In this document: positions 1 to 7,114 of the stretch, one piece after another
Position numbering within the stretch: position 1 is the stretch's first letter
How the letters are laid out: every line of letters starts with the position of its first letter
Assembly: GCA_052034115.1 (NCBI GenBank)
Contig: JBPOIZ010000008.1
Location: 1-51,639, forward strand
DNA length: 51,639 nt
Direction of reading: 5' to 3'
Source of the DNA: Lutibacillus sp052034115
GTDB lineage: Bacteria; Actinomycetota; Actinomycetes; Actinomycetales; Dermatophilaceae
Program-made: the position numbers and the translations under genes
Notes under the pieces: generated by a model
The model's database searches: none
What the model was told of the DNA's origin: nothing
What the model saw: only the letters and a program-made list of their open reading frames with translations

Positions 1-4
1 GGGG

Positions 5-81
5 TGGTGGCCAGGGGCGGGGTCGAACCGCCGACCTTCCGATTTTCAGTCGGACGCTCGTACCAACTGAGCTACCTGGCC
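5..81 (-). tRNA. tRNA-Phe (GAA)
   Basis: The reverse complement folds as a complete cloverleaf. The acceptor GGCCAGG pairs with CCTGGCC, and the anticodon stem TCCGA/TCGGA holds the loop CTGAAAA, giving anticodon GAA. The T-arm is GGCGG-TTCGACC-CCGCC. CCA is encoded at the 3' end (positions 5-7). It is the last of three tRNAs read in the same direction, so it probably matures from one transcript with Glu and Asp. Confidence 0.97.
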
Positions 82-102
82 CGGCGCTCCCTTGTGAGGA
101 GC

Positions 103-179
103 TGGCGACCCCGACGGGACTCGAACCCGCGACCTCCGCCGTGACAGGGCGGCGCGCTAACCAACTGCGCTACGGGGCC
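103..179 (-). tRNA. tRNA-Asp (GTC)
   Basis: The minus strand gives a full cloverleaf with acceptor GGCCCCG/CGGGGTC. The anticodon stem CCGCC/GGCGG has loop CTGTCAC, anticodon GTC. The T-arm is CGGG-TTCGAGT-CCCG. CCA is encoded (103-105). It is the middle gene of the Glu-Asp-Phe cluster, 21 bases before tRNA-Phe. Confidence 0.97.
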
Positions 180-209
180 TTGAGGTGCCGAAGCACCCAA
201 GACACTGCG

Positions 210-282
210 TATCCCCAACGGGATTCGAACCCGTGCTGCCGCCGTGAAAGGGCGGAGTCCTAGGCCGCTAGACGATGGGGAC
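210..282 (-). tRNA. tRNA-Glu (TTC)
   Basis: The minus strand gives acceptor GTCCCCA/TGGGGAT. The anticodon stem CCGCC/GGCGG has loop CTTTCAC, anticodon TTC. The T-arm is ACGGG-TTCGAAT-CCCGT. Unlike its two neighbours, the gene does not encode CCA (207-209 read CGC on the minus strand), so CCA must be added after transcription. It is first in the cluster and nearest the promoter. Confidence 0.96.
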
Positions 283-345
283 CTGGGCTCTCAACCAGAC
301 CCTCGCCGCCTACGAGCCGCGCTCGGATCCGTTGAGGACCACGTA

Positions 346-374
346 AGCATAGGGGACGCCTCGGCACCCTCCAA
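346..374 (-). promoter_or_regulatory. Candidate promoter of the Glu-Asp-Phe tRNA cluster
   Basis: On the minus strand a -10 like TATGCT (346-351) lies 17 bases after TTGGAG (369-374), about 64 bases before tRNA-Glu. The -10 and the spacing are good; the -35 matches only its TTG half. The -35 falls inside one copy of a degenerate repeat (see 366-447). It is the only convincing promoter seen for the three tRNAs. Confidence 0.5.
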
Positions 375-447
375 AATCCCCGCGTTGACTCATCCAAGAT
401 GCCCGCGTAGGTCGGTTCGTTGCCTCATCCGAAAGTGCCCGCGTTGG
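366..447 (-). repeat. Three degenerate copies of a ~21-nt unit
   Basis: Read on the minus strand, the core ACGCGGG-ayyTT-GGAtGAG occurs three times: around 426-446 (ACGCGGGCACTTTCGGATGA), 391-408 (ACGCGGGCATCTTGGATG) and 370-386 (ACGCGGGGATTTTGGAGG). The first two also share a following CAACG. Offsets are about 35 and 23 bases. The rest of 283-686 holds no credible gene; overlapping frames there have no recognisable protein. Confidence 0.55.
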
Positions 448-512
448 CGGCCCCTGCGGTCGACGCTGGAGACCCGGTCCGTGCCGCAACACGGGCCGGC
501 CGGCCAGCAGCA

Positions 513-542
513 GCACTTACCGCCCCCGCGCCGCACTTACCG
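513..542. repeat. Perfect 10-bp direct repeat at 20-bp offset
   Basis: GCACTTACCG occurs at 513-522 and again, identical, at 533-542. The offset is exactly 20 bp, about two helical turns, as expected for a protein binding the same DNA face twice. It lies between the tRNA promoter and the end of the PHP gene. Function unknown. Confidence 0.6.
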
Positions 543-548
543 ACTCAA

Positions 549-568
549 GCCGCGGAAATATCCGCGGC
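549..568. other. 8-bp-arm palindrome
   Basis: GCCGCGGA (549-556), spacer AATA, TCCGCGGC (561-568) form a perfect inverted repeat. It lies about 120 bases past the stop of the minus-strand PHP gene and 6 bases from the direct repeat at 513-542. No T-run follows on the minus strand, so it may be a Rho-independent-like hairpin without U-tract, or an operator. Confidence 0.5.
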
Positions 569-686
569 ATGTGGGGGAAACCGCGGCCTCAGCGCCGCCG
601 CACCCCGCCAGCAGCGCACCAGCGGTATGCCGCCCGGCCGCCCTACCCCGGCAGCAGCCCTCCGCCCAGCCGCCCCCGCGACCCCC

Positions 687-1748
687 TTACACCTCTGACA
701 TCGGATCGGATACCCAGCGCAGCAGCCGCTCGACCGGCCAGGTCGTCACGACCCGCTCGACCGGCACGCCGAGGTCCTCGACGCGCTGTGCGCCATACGC
801 CTTCATGTCCAGCTGGCCAGGAGCGTGCGCGTCGGAGTCGACGGCGAACAGGCAGCCCAGCGAGACGGCGAGCCGCACCAGGTCGTCCGGCGGGTCGCAC
901 CGCTCGGGCCGTGAGTTGATCTCCACCGCCGTCCCCGTGGCAGCGCACGCCGCAAAGACAGCCTGGGCGTCAAAATCCGACTGCGGCCGAGTGCCGCGGC
1001 TGCCTTCGACGAGCCGCCCGGTGGCGTGGCCGAGCACGTTGACCCTCGGGTTCTCGACCGCCGCGATCATCCGCCGGGTCATCGGGGCCGACGCCATCCG
1101 TAGCCCGGAGTGCACCGAGGCGGTGACGATGTCCAACTCAGCGAGCAGCGCTGGCTCCTGGTCCAGCTCTCCGTCGTCGAGGATGTCCACCTCGATCCCG
1201 GTCAGCAGCCGGAACCGGCCACCGAGCGCGCCGTCGATCGCCCGCACCCGGGCGATCTGGGTCCGCAGCCTGGCCGCCGAGAGGCCGTTGGCGACCTTCA
1301 GCCGCGGGGAGTGGTCGGTGACGGCCAGCCACTGCTGACCCAACTCGATGGCGGTCAGCGCCATCTCCTCGATCGGCGATCCGCCGTCGGACCAGTCGGT
1401 GTGGCTGTGCAGGTCGCCGGTCAGCGCGGCATACGTCGCCTCGCCGCCCGACGCCAGTGGCACCCCGGTGCGGTCCTGCAGCTCGGCCAGGTATGCCGGT
1501 AGCCGTCCCGCGACGGCCTCGGCGATCACGCCGGCAGTGGTGTCCCCGATGCCGGGCAGGTCGGTCAGCGTCCCGGCCGCGACCCGGTCGGCGAGTTCGT
1601 CGGGATCCAGCCCCCGCGCGGCCTCGATGGCGGTGCGGAAGGCCTTGACCCGGTAGGTCCCGGCCCGCGAGCGCTCCAGCAGGTAGGCGATCCGGCGCAA
1701 CGCGGCGACGGGCGCGATCGGGGCCTCCAGCGGGGCGACACCTAGCAT
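687..1748 (-). CDS. PHP-domain phosphoesterase (HhH + PHP, PolX C-terminal type)
   Basis: This 353-aa protein has an N-terminal helix-hairpin-helix region (LPGIG, residues 64-68), as in family X DNA polymerases, then a PHP metal-dependent phosphoesterase domain. PHP motifs visible are DLHSHTDWSDG (112-122), TDHS (144-147), ASVHS (210-214), GHATGR (240-245) and DSDAH (304-308), which supply the metal-binding His and Asp residues. The nucleotidyl-transferase palm of a full PolX is absent, so it is not a polymerase. A phosphatase or nuclease acting on nucleic acid or small phosphoesters is likely; the substrate is unknown. It is divergent from the acyl-CoA dehydrogenase gene. Confidence 0.85.
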   Translation of the reverse strand: MLGVAPLEAPIAPVAALRRIAYLLERSRAGTYRVKAFRTAIEAARGLDPDELADRVAAGTLTDLPGIGDTTAGVIAEAVAGRLPAYLAELQDRTGVPLASGGEATYAALTGDLHSHTDWSDGGSPIEEMALTAIELGQQWLAVTDHSPRLKVANGLSAARLRTQIARVRAIDGALGGRFRLLTGIEVDILDDGELDQEPALLAELDIVTASVHSGLRMASAPMTRRMIAAVENPRVNVLGHATGRLVEGSRGTRPQSDFDAQAVFAACAATGTAVEINSRPERCDPPDDLVRLAVSLGCLFAVDSDAHAPGQLDMKAYGAQRVEDLGVPVERVVTTWPVERLLRWVSDPMSEV

Positions 1749-1805
1749 CAGCGAAGGATGTCACATCTGCGACCGGCCCCCACGGTGCGGCCTGCGCCCA
1801 CCCAA

Positions 1806-1811
1806 TACGCT
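1806..1811 (+). promoter_or_regulatory. -10 element of the acyl-CoA dehydrogenase gene (leaderless)
   Basis: TACGCT is followed by GGCGCC and then ATG at 1818. With only 6 bases between hexamer and start codon, transcription should begin at or next to the A of ATG. This decides the start at 1818 over the upstream in-frame ATG at 1758. Confidence 0.6.
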
Positions 1812-1817
1812 GGCGCC

Positions 1818-3011
1818 ATGCTCACCAACACGTCCTGGGCCAACCCGCTCGATCTGGTCGATATCTCCTCGGTCCTGACTCCCGATGAGCGACAGGTCCG
1901 CGACTCGGTGCGTGCCGTCTGCGCCAAGAGCGTCGACCCCTACATCGCGGAGTGGTTCGAGACCGGCGAGTTGCCGGTGGCCCGTGAGCTGGCTCGCGAG
2001 CTGGGCGCCGTCGGACTGCTCGGCATGCACCTGCAGGGCTATGGCTGTACCGGGATGAGCGCCGTCGACTACGGGCTGGCCTGCCTCGAGTTGGAAGCCT
2101 CCGACTCCGGAATCCGTTCGCTCGTGTCGGTGCAGGGGTCGCTGGCGATGTTCGCCATCTGGCGGTTCGGCACCGAGGAGCAGAAGCAGGAATGGCTGCC
2201 CAAGATGGCGGCCGGCGAAGCGATCGGCTGCTTCGGCCTCACCGAGCCGGACGCCGGCTCCGACCCCGGGTCGATGCGCACCACGGCCCGCCTCGACGGC
2301 ACCGACTGGGTCCTCAACGGCACGAAGATGTGGATCACCAACGGTTCGATCGCCGACGTCGCCGTCGTCTGGGCCCAGACCGACCAGGACGGCGGCGGCA
2401 TCCGCGGCTTCGTCGTGCCCACCGACACCCCCGGCTTCTCGGCCCCGGTCATCAAGCACAAGATGTCGCTGCGCGCCTCGATCACCTCGGAGCTGGTCCT
2501 CGAGGACGTGCGCCTACCCGGATCGGCCATCCTGCCGCAGGTGCGCGGCCTCAAGGGCCCGCTGTCGTGCCTGTCGGAGGCTCGCTACGGCATCGTCTGG
2601 GGGGCGATGGGTGCCGCCCGCAGCGCCTTCCAGTCCGCCTTGGAGTATGCCGGGTCGCGGGTCCAGTTCGACCGGCCCATCGCCGGCTTCCAGCTGACCC
2701 AGAACAAACTCGCGTGGATGAACCAGGAGCTGACCAACGGGGTGCTCCTCGCCCTGCACCTGGGCCGCCTCAAGGACACCAAGGGCCTGCGCCCGGACCA
2801 GGTCAGCGTCGGCAAGCTCAACAACGTCGCCAAGGCCATCGAGATCTGCCGGGTCGCCCGCACCGTTCTCGGCGCAAACGGCATCTCGTTGGAATACCCG
2901 GTCATCCGGCACGCCAACAACCTCGAGTCGGTCCTCACCTACGAGGGCACCGTCGAGATGCACACGCTCATCGTCGGCGAGGCCCTGACCGGCATCCCGG
3001 CATACCGTTGA
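1818..3011 (+). CDS. Acyl-CoA dehydrogenase, glutaryl-CoA dehydrogenase-like
   Basis: This 397-aa flavoprotein has the full-length acyl-CoA dehydrogenase fold. CFGLTEPDAGSDPGS is the family signature near the FAD/substrate pocket, WITNGSIAD follows, and TYEGT near residue 376 carries the catalytic glutamate in the position used by glutaryl-CoA dehydrogenases. The likely reaction is alpha,beta-dehydrogenation, perhaps with decarboxylation, of glutaryl-CoA in lysine or aromatic breakdown. No partner genes of that pathway lie beside it, so the substrate is inferred from similarity only. It is convergent with selO; the 88 bases between hold a 13-bp direct repeat (3016-3028, 3033-3045) and GC-rich hairpins. 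Confidence 0.88.
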   Translation: MLTNTSWANPLDLVDISSVLTPDERQVRDSVRAVCAKSVDPYIAEWFETGELPVARELARELGAVGLLGMHLQGYGCTGMSAVDYGLACLELEASDSGIRSLVSVQGSLAMFAIWRFGTEEQKQEWLPKMAAGEAIGCFGLTEPDAGSDPGSMRTTARLDGTDWVLNGTKMWITNGSIADVAVVWAQTDQDGGGIRGFVVPTDTPGFSAPVIKHKMSLRASITSELVLEDVRLPGSAILPQVRGLKGPLSCLSEARYGIVWGAMGAARSAFQSALEYAGSRVQFDRPIAGFQLTQNKLAWMNQELTNGVLLALHLGRLKDTKGLRPDQVSVGKLNNVAKAIEICRVARTVLGANGISLEYPVIRHANNLESVLTYEGTVEMHTLIVGEALTGIPAYR

Positions 3012-3099
3012 GGCGCTGACCCGGCCGGGCGCCTGACCCGGCCGGCGGCCGGGCGGAGCCCCACCTGGGCGGGCCTGCCAAGCACGTGATCGGTCGGGC

Positions 3100-4683
3100 T
3101 CAGGTGCCGCAGTAGGTGACGTGGCGTTCGGTGAACCCGGGCGGGGCAGGCGCGGCATACCGGTGCCAGTGCGGGCGCTCGACGAACGGGTGGCTGACGG
3201 CGTCCAGAAGGGTCTCGAACGGTCCCATGTCGCCCTCCGCCGCCGCAGCTAACGCCTCCTCGACGAGGTGGTTGCGGGGTACGTAGATCGGGTTGGTCGC
3301 GTCCATCGCGGCCGCAACCGTATGACGGCCAGCCACGCTCAGTCCGCCCCCGGCGTCGAGCCCGAGCGCCTCGCTGGCCCCGGGCGCCCCGGGCGCCCCG
3401 GCGAGCCGCGACGTCCACCGATCCCACCACCCCCTCGCCCGCACCGCGGCGATGATCGGGTGAGTCGAGGCTGCCTCGTCCGGCGCGCGCAGCGCCGCGG
3501 ACAGGGCGCGCCAGGACGAGACGCCGTCGGGCCGCCCCTGGCCGTCGCCGTCGCCGAGCACGGCCACCAGGTCGTCGACCAGCTCCCGGTCCCCCGGCAC
3601 CAGGTCGCCGGGGAGGGCGAGTTTGGCGGCATACCGGGCCAGTCGGTGCACCTCGTAGCGGGCCGGGAAAGTCTGCAGCACGTCGGTGGCCGCCGCGACG
3701 GCGCTCTCCAGGGCGTCAGAGATCAGCGGCAGGAGGCATTCGGCGAGCCGGGTGAGGTTCCACTGCAGGATCGCCGGCTGGTTCCCGAAGCGGTACCGCC
3801 CCTGGTGGTCGATGGAGGAGAAGACGGCGTCGGTGTCATACGTCTCGATCCACGCGCACGGGCCGTAGTCGAGGGTCTGACCGGACAACGCCGTGTTGTC
3901 GGTATTGAGCACGCCGTGGACGAAGCCGGCGCACATCCACTGCGCGACGAGCCCCGCCTGGGCCTCGACGACCGCCTCGAGGAACAGCAGCGGATCGGCA
4001 TGGCCGGTCTCGTCGAGGGCAAGCCGGTGGTGCCGCTGCGCCGCGTGGTCGACGAGTCGTTGGATCAGGCCGGGTCGGTCCTCGGTGCGCAGCGAGTGCG
4101 CGGCCAGCTCCAGGGTGCCGACACGCAGGTGCGAGGCGGCCACCCGGGACAGGACCGCTCCGGGGGGCATCGTTCCGTCGCGCCAGACCCGGTCGCCGGT
4201 GGTGACGGCGGCCAGGGCTCGGGTCGTCGGGATGCCCTGGGCGTGCATGGCCTCGCCCATGAGGTATTCGCGCAGGACCGGCCCGATGACGGCGCGACCA
4301 TCCCCGCCCCGGGCGAAGACGGTGCGGCCGGATCCCTTGAGCGCCAGATCGCGCAGCGTGCCCGTCGCTGGGTCGGTCAACTCGCCGAGCAGGACGGCGC
4401 GGCCGTCGCCGAGCAGGGGCGAGAAGCCGCCGAACTGGTGACCGGCATACGCCTGGGCGACCGGAGTGCTGCCGGCCAGGACGGCGCGAGCGCCGAGGAC
4501 GTCGAGGGCCTCCGGGCCGCGGAGCCATTCGGGGTCGAGCCCGAGCTCGGCGGCGAGGGCGTCGTTGACCGCGACCATCGCCGGCGCCGGCCCGTCGGCC
4601 TGCGGCGGCAGCACCGGGCGCCACGGGTGCACGAGCTCGGGAAAGCTCGCCGCGTAGTGGGCCCTGAGGGCCGGCCTGGTCAC
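3100..4683 (-). CDS. selO: Protein adenylyltransferase SelO (YdiU/UPF0061)
   Basis: This 527-aa pseudokinase-fold protein transfers AMP to hydroxyl side chains of target proteins, with a redox role in known members. Visible motifs are the YAGHQFGGFSPLLGDGRA segment, LALKGSGRT with the nucleotide-binding Lys, HGVLNTDN with the metal-binding Asn, and LDYGPC with the acidic metal ligand. The C-terminus ends TYCGT, with Cys where some eukaryotic homologues have selenocysteine. The start is GTG at 4683; the alternative starts are less complete. It is divergent from the SRPBCC gene, 43 bases away. Confidence 0.92.
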   Translation of the reverse strand: MTRPALRAHYAASFPELVHPWRPVLPPQADGPAPAMVAVNDALAAELGLDPEWLRGPEALDVLGARAVLAGSTPVAQAYAGHQFGGFSPLLGDGRAVLLGELTDPATGTLRDLALKGSGRTVFARGGDGRAVIGPVLREYLMGEAMHAQGIPTTRALAAVTTGDRVWRDGTMPPGAVLSRVAASHLRVGTLELAAHSLRTEDRPGLIQRLVDHAAQRHHRLALDETGHADPLLFLEAVVEAQAGLVAQWMCAGFVHGVLNTDNTALSGQTLDYGPCAWIETYDTDAVFSSIDHQGRYRFGNQPAILQWNLTRLAECLLPLISDALESAVAAATDVLQTFPARYEVHRLARYAAKLALPGDLVPGDRELVDDLVAVLGDGDGQGRPDGVSSWRALSAALRAPDEAASTHPIIAAVRARGWWDRWTSRLAGAPGAPGASEALGLDAGGGLSVAGRHTVAAAMDATNPIYVPRNHLVEEALAAAAEGDMGPFETLLDAVSHPFVERPHWHRYAAPAPPGFTERHVTYCGT

Positions 4684-4714
4684 CGGCCCATCGTCTCAGG
4701 TCGGCCTGGGCGGT

Positions 4715-4720
4715 TATCCT
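4715..4720 (+). promoter_or_regulatory. -10 element, SRPBCC gene (leaderless)
   Basis: TATCCT is followed by six bases (CGCCCG) and ATG at 4727, the same layout as at other genes here. No Shine-Dalgarno sequence precedes the ATG. Confidence 0.6.
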
Positions 4721-4726
4721 CGCCCG

Positions 4727-5185
4727 ATGGCTGACTTCTCCATCACCCGTCGCACGTCCATCGCCGCCTCGCCGGATCGGGTGCGCTCCCTTGTCGAGGA
4801 CTTCCGCGAATGGGTGCGCTGGTCGCCGTGGGAGGGGCTCGACCCGGACCTGCAGCGCACGTATGCCGGTTCCGAGCGTGGCGCTGGGTCGTCATACAGC
4901 TGGTCGGGCAACAAGAAGGCCGGTGCCGGGACGATGACGATGGCCGGTGCCGGGGCCGACGGCGTCGACATCGACCTGGAGTTCACCAAGCCGTTCCCGG
5001 CGAAGAACCACGTGCGGATCGACCTCACCGCGACCGGCGGCGGCACCGACGTGGCGTGGACGATGACCGGCAAGCAGAACCCGATCGGCAAGCTCTTCTT
5101 CACCCTCATGGGCATGGAGAAGCGGCTCTCCGCCGACTTCGACAAGGGCCTGGCCCAGCTCAAGGCCGTCTCCGAGTCCGCCTGA
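4727..5185 (+). CDS. SRPBCC-family (START-like) protein
   Basis: This 152-aa protein has the SRPBCC hydrophobic-pocket fold. It starts FSITRRTSIAASPDRVRSLVEDFREWVRWSPWEG, the usual strand-helix opening with the W-x-x-W-SPWEG signature of polyketide cyclase/dehydrase-like members. It ends with an amphipathic helix over the pocket (MEKRLSADFDKGLAQLK). Members bind lipids or other hydrophobic ligands; this one's ligand is unknown. It is a single gene with its own promoter, convergent with the sigma-factor operon. Confidence 0.8.
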   Translation: MADFSITRRTSIAASPDRVRSLVEDFREWVRWSPWEGLDPDLQRTYAGSERGAGSSYSWSGNKKAGAGTMTMAGAGADGVDIDLEFTKPFPAKNHVRIDLTATGGGTDVAWTMTGKQNPIGKLFFTLMGMEKRLSADFDKGLAQLKAVSESA

Positions 5186-5210
5186 CACCGTCCACCTCGG
5201 CCTCGTGGCG

Positions 5211-6224
5211 TCAGGGCACCGCAGCCGCCGAGGTCGGTGTCTGGGTCGCACCGAACGGCCGGAGCATTGACGCGACGGTGACGGTGCCGGCGCCATACCG
5301 GTTGTCGAGGTCCTTCTGGACCGCGCCATCACGATCCACGACCACGGTCAGCTCCACGCGGCCCGCGGCCGTGGTGATGCTCAGGGTGTCCGCAGCCGGT
5401 TCGGTCAGGCTCTCGGCGATGGCGGCGAGCTCGGCCGCGGTGTGCTGAGCGGTCGTCACGCACAACGGGCCACCCCAGGTGCGGCGCAGCGTCGTCTCGG
5501 CTCCCGAGAGATCGGTGGTCACGGCGACAGTGAGCACCGAGTGTGGCTCGGCCACCCAGATCCCCCCGAACCCGTCGAGTGCCGCGGCGGCCTTGGCGGT
5601 CGCCTGCTGATCCGTCGCGGCCACCTTCGTCGGGTCCAGCACGCGCCATCCGCCGTCGGGCGCCGGGCAGGGCGCCGCTGGCGCCGGCCTCGGCTCGGGC
5701 GACCCCTCTGCCGCGGGCGTGGGTGTCTGACGCAGGGTGAACGCGGTGTCGTAGGTGCCGACGACGTTGTACTCACCCCACCGGGTGCTGCCTTGTGTCT
5801 CATGGGTCACCGCCGCCCAGTCCCAGCCGCGCAGGTCGATCCCCGATCCGCATTGCGGGGGCAGCGACTGACGAACGACGAAGCAGAGCCGAGGTAAGGC
5901 GTCGCCCTCCTGGATGACCATGCCGCGCGAGGACCAGAGCCGGTCGTCCGGCGTGCCGGGAGGCGGGGTCGTGACAGCCGTGCCCGTGGGCAGTGGGGTC
6001 GGGCTGGTGGCTCCGGGCGTGTTCGGCGCGCGACCGAGTGACCCCGTGGTGACGATGACACCTCCCACGACGACGACCGCCGCCGCAGCGGCCGCGACGG
6101 GGAGCCAGCGCCGCTGCGGGTCGGTGGGTGGGACTGCTCGGGCTCGCGGGTGGTCGGGCAGGGTGGCCGTGGCGTCGTAGGCGGAGCGGAGCAGCCGCTC
6201 GGCGTCCTCAGGGGTGCGGTTCAT
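5211..6224 (-). CDS. Membrane-anchored protein co-encoded with SigE-family sigma factor
   Basis: This 337-aa protein has a cytoplasmic N-terminus of about 40 residues. One membrane helix follows (about residues 41-62, PVAAAAAAVVVVGGVIVTTG), then a Thr/Pro-rich linker and a large extracytoplasmic domain with several Cys. Its ATG overlaps the sigma-factor stop (ATGA, 6221-6224), so translation is coupled. Position and topology are those of a regulator of the sigma factor, but no zinc anti-sigma motif is visible, so the role is inference. A longer open frame exists upstream but lies over the sigma gene and is not used. Confidence 0.75.
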   Translation of the reverse strand: MNRTPEDAERLLRSAYDATATLPDHPRARAVPPTDPQRRWLPVAAAAAAVVVVGGVIVTTGSLGRAPNTPGATSPTPLPTGTAVTTPPPGTPDDRLWSSRGMVIQEGDALPRLCFVVRQSLPPQCGSGIDLRGWDWAAVTHETQGSTRWGEYNVVGTYDTAFTLRQTPTPAAEGSPEPRPAPAAPCPAPDGGWRVLDPTKVAATDQQATAKAAAALDGFGGIWVAEPHSVLTVAVTTDLSGAETTLRRTWGGPLCVTTAQHTAAELAAIAESLTEPAADTLSITTAAGRVELTVVVDRDGAVQKDLDNRYGAGTVTVASMLRPFGATQTPTSAAAVP

Positions 6225-6745
6225 CGGGATGTTTCCTCGTCTATGAGGCGCGCCAGCGCAGTGAGGGCGCGCGATGCGGTCGACTTGACGGTGCCGTGGC
6301 TGATGCCAAGCGCGTCGGCGATCTCGGCCTCGGTGAGCTGGCCCCAGTAGCGCAACGCGACGACCTGCCGCTGACGCCGGGGGAGCCGGGCCACGAGGGC
6401 GACGACGCGACGTTGTTCCTCGAACTCCAGCACGTCCTCGTCGGCACCGGGCCGGGTGCTGGGTTGCTGCGGGGTCCGCGTGAGCTCGCGCACCGAGCGG
6501 CGGTATCTGCTCCTGGATCGGTTGACCATCGTCACTTTGACGTAGCCGAGGGCTCGGGAGGGGTCGGCCAGCCGGCCCCACCGGGGTTGCAGGGCAGCGA
6601 AGGCGTCGTGGACGAGGTCCTCCGCGGCATACTGGTCCCCGGTCAGCAGGTAGCCCAGCCGGACAAGGGCGTGATGCTCAGCCCGGTAGAGCTGCTCCAA
6701 CGAGCTGGCCGCCACACCGGTCGGCGGGTCGGTTGCTTCGGTCAT
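6221..6745 (-). CDS. SigE-family (ECF-type) RNA polymerase sigma factor
   Basis: This 174-aa protein has only sigma regions 2 and 4. Region 2 spans YRAEHHALVRLGYLLTGD through AAEDLVHDAFAAL, with the -10 recognition helix following. Region 4 is PRRQRQVVALRYWGQLTE through GISHGTVKSTASRAL, a helix-turn-helix. This matches the SigE/SACE-like sigma families common in actinobacteria. ATG at 6745 is preferred because region 2 begins directly after it and a putative ECF promoter lies just upstream. The gene is translationally coupled to the downstream membrane protein. Confidence 0.88.
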   Translation of the reverse strand: MTEATDPPTGVAASSLEQLYRAEHHALVRLGYLLTGDQYAAEDLVHDAFAALQPRWGRLADPSRALGYVKVTMVNRSRSRYRRSVRELTRTPQQPSTRPGADEDVLEFEEQRRVVALVARLPRRQRQVVALRYWGQLTEAEIADALGISHGTVKSTASRALTALARLIDEETSR

Positions 6746-6757
6746 CACCACGACTGT

Positions 6758-6785
6758 GACACTCCCGCCGGCGCCAAAGGGTTGC
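6758..6785 (-). promoter_or_regulatory. Candidate ECF-type promoter of the sigma operon
   Basis: On the minus strand GCAACCC (6779-6785) is followed after 16 bases by GTGTC (6758-6762), and the sigma start codon lies 12 bases on. An AAC-type -35 and a GTC-type -10 at this spacing are typical of ECF promoters, so the sigma factor may drive its own gene. This rests on pattern only. Confidence 0.4.
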
Positions 6786-6937
6786 TTCGGGGGTCCACCA
6801 ACGCCGGGTATGCCGGCTGCCTGTGTCGGCGGGCCCATTGGTCGAGTCGTCGAACGCCGAGGTATGGCGATCAGGCGCTGTGGCCCCCGCGCAGCGCCCG
6901 ATACCCATCGCTCGGCGAGGCGTGAGGACGGCACGAA

Positions 6938-6960
6938 GCCCGAACCTTGAGGGCTCGGGC
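6938..6960 (-). terminator. Candidate hairpin terminator after tRNA-Lys
   Basis: GCCCGA (6938-6943) and TCGGGC (6955-6960) pair around an 11-base loop, 28 bases past the 3' end of tRNA-Lys. Only a short T pair follows, so termination is uncertain. The remainder of 6746-6988 shows no gene. Confidence 0.35.
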
Positions 6961-6988
6961 GATGCCGACGTTCTGAGACATCACTGGG

Positions 6989-7060
6989 TGGGCCCCGTGG
7001 GGCTCGAACCCACAACCCGCGGATTAAAAGTCCGCTGCTCTGCCATTGAGCTAGAGGCCC
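6989..7060 (-). tRNA. tRNA-Lys (TTT)
   Basis: The minus strand folds with acceptor GGGCCTC/GGGGCCC (one G-T pair). The anticodon stem GCGGA/TCCGC has loop CTTTTAA, anticodon TTT. The T-arm is GTGGG-TTCGAGC-CCCAC. CCA is not encoded. Confidence 0.96.
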
Positions 7061-7080
7061 GCGGCGACGTGCATCGCCGC
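7061..7080 (-). other. Perfect hairpin abutting the tRNA-Lys 5' end
   Basis: GCGGCGA (7061-7067) and TCGCCGC (7074-7080) form a 7-bp stem with a 6-base loop that ends exactly where mature tRNA-Lys begins. A -10 like TAGACT (7089-7094, minus strand) lies just upstream, so the hairpin would be most of the pre-tRNA 5' leader removed by RNase P. Confidence 0.5.
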
Positions 7081-7101
7081 GCTCCGGAAGTCTATGGCGC
7101 G

Positions 7102-7107
7102 TAGGGT
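7102..7107 (+). promoter_or_regulatory. -10 element of the 7115 gene (leaderless)
   Basis: TAGGGT, seven bases, then GTG at 7115. It overlaps the region from which tRNA-Lys is transcribed in the opposite direction, so the two promoters are back to back. Confidence 0.55.
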
Positions 7108-7114
7108 GGGCGCC

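Noticed and set aside
310..948. Overlapping small frames downstream of the tRNA cluster
   Set aside because: They are Arg/Pro/Ala-rich with no start signal and conflict with each other; they are GC-driven noise.
3012..3060. 13-bp direct repeat as a mobile-element end
   Set aside because: There is no transposase or matching distal end; it is more likely part of a GC-rich terminator region between convergent genes.
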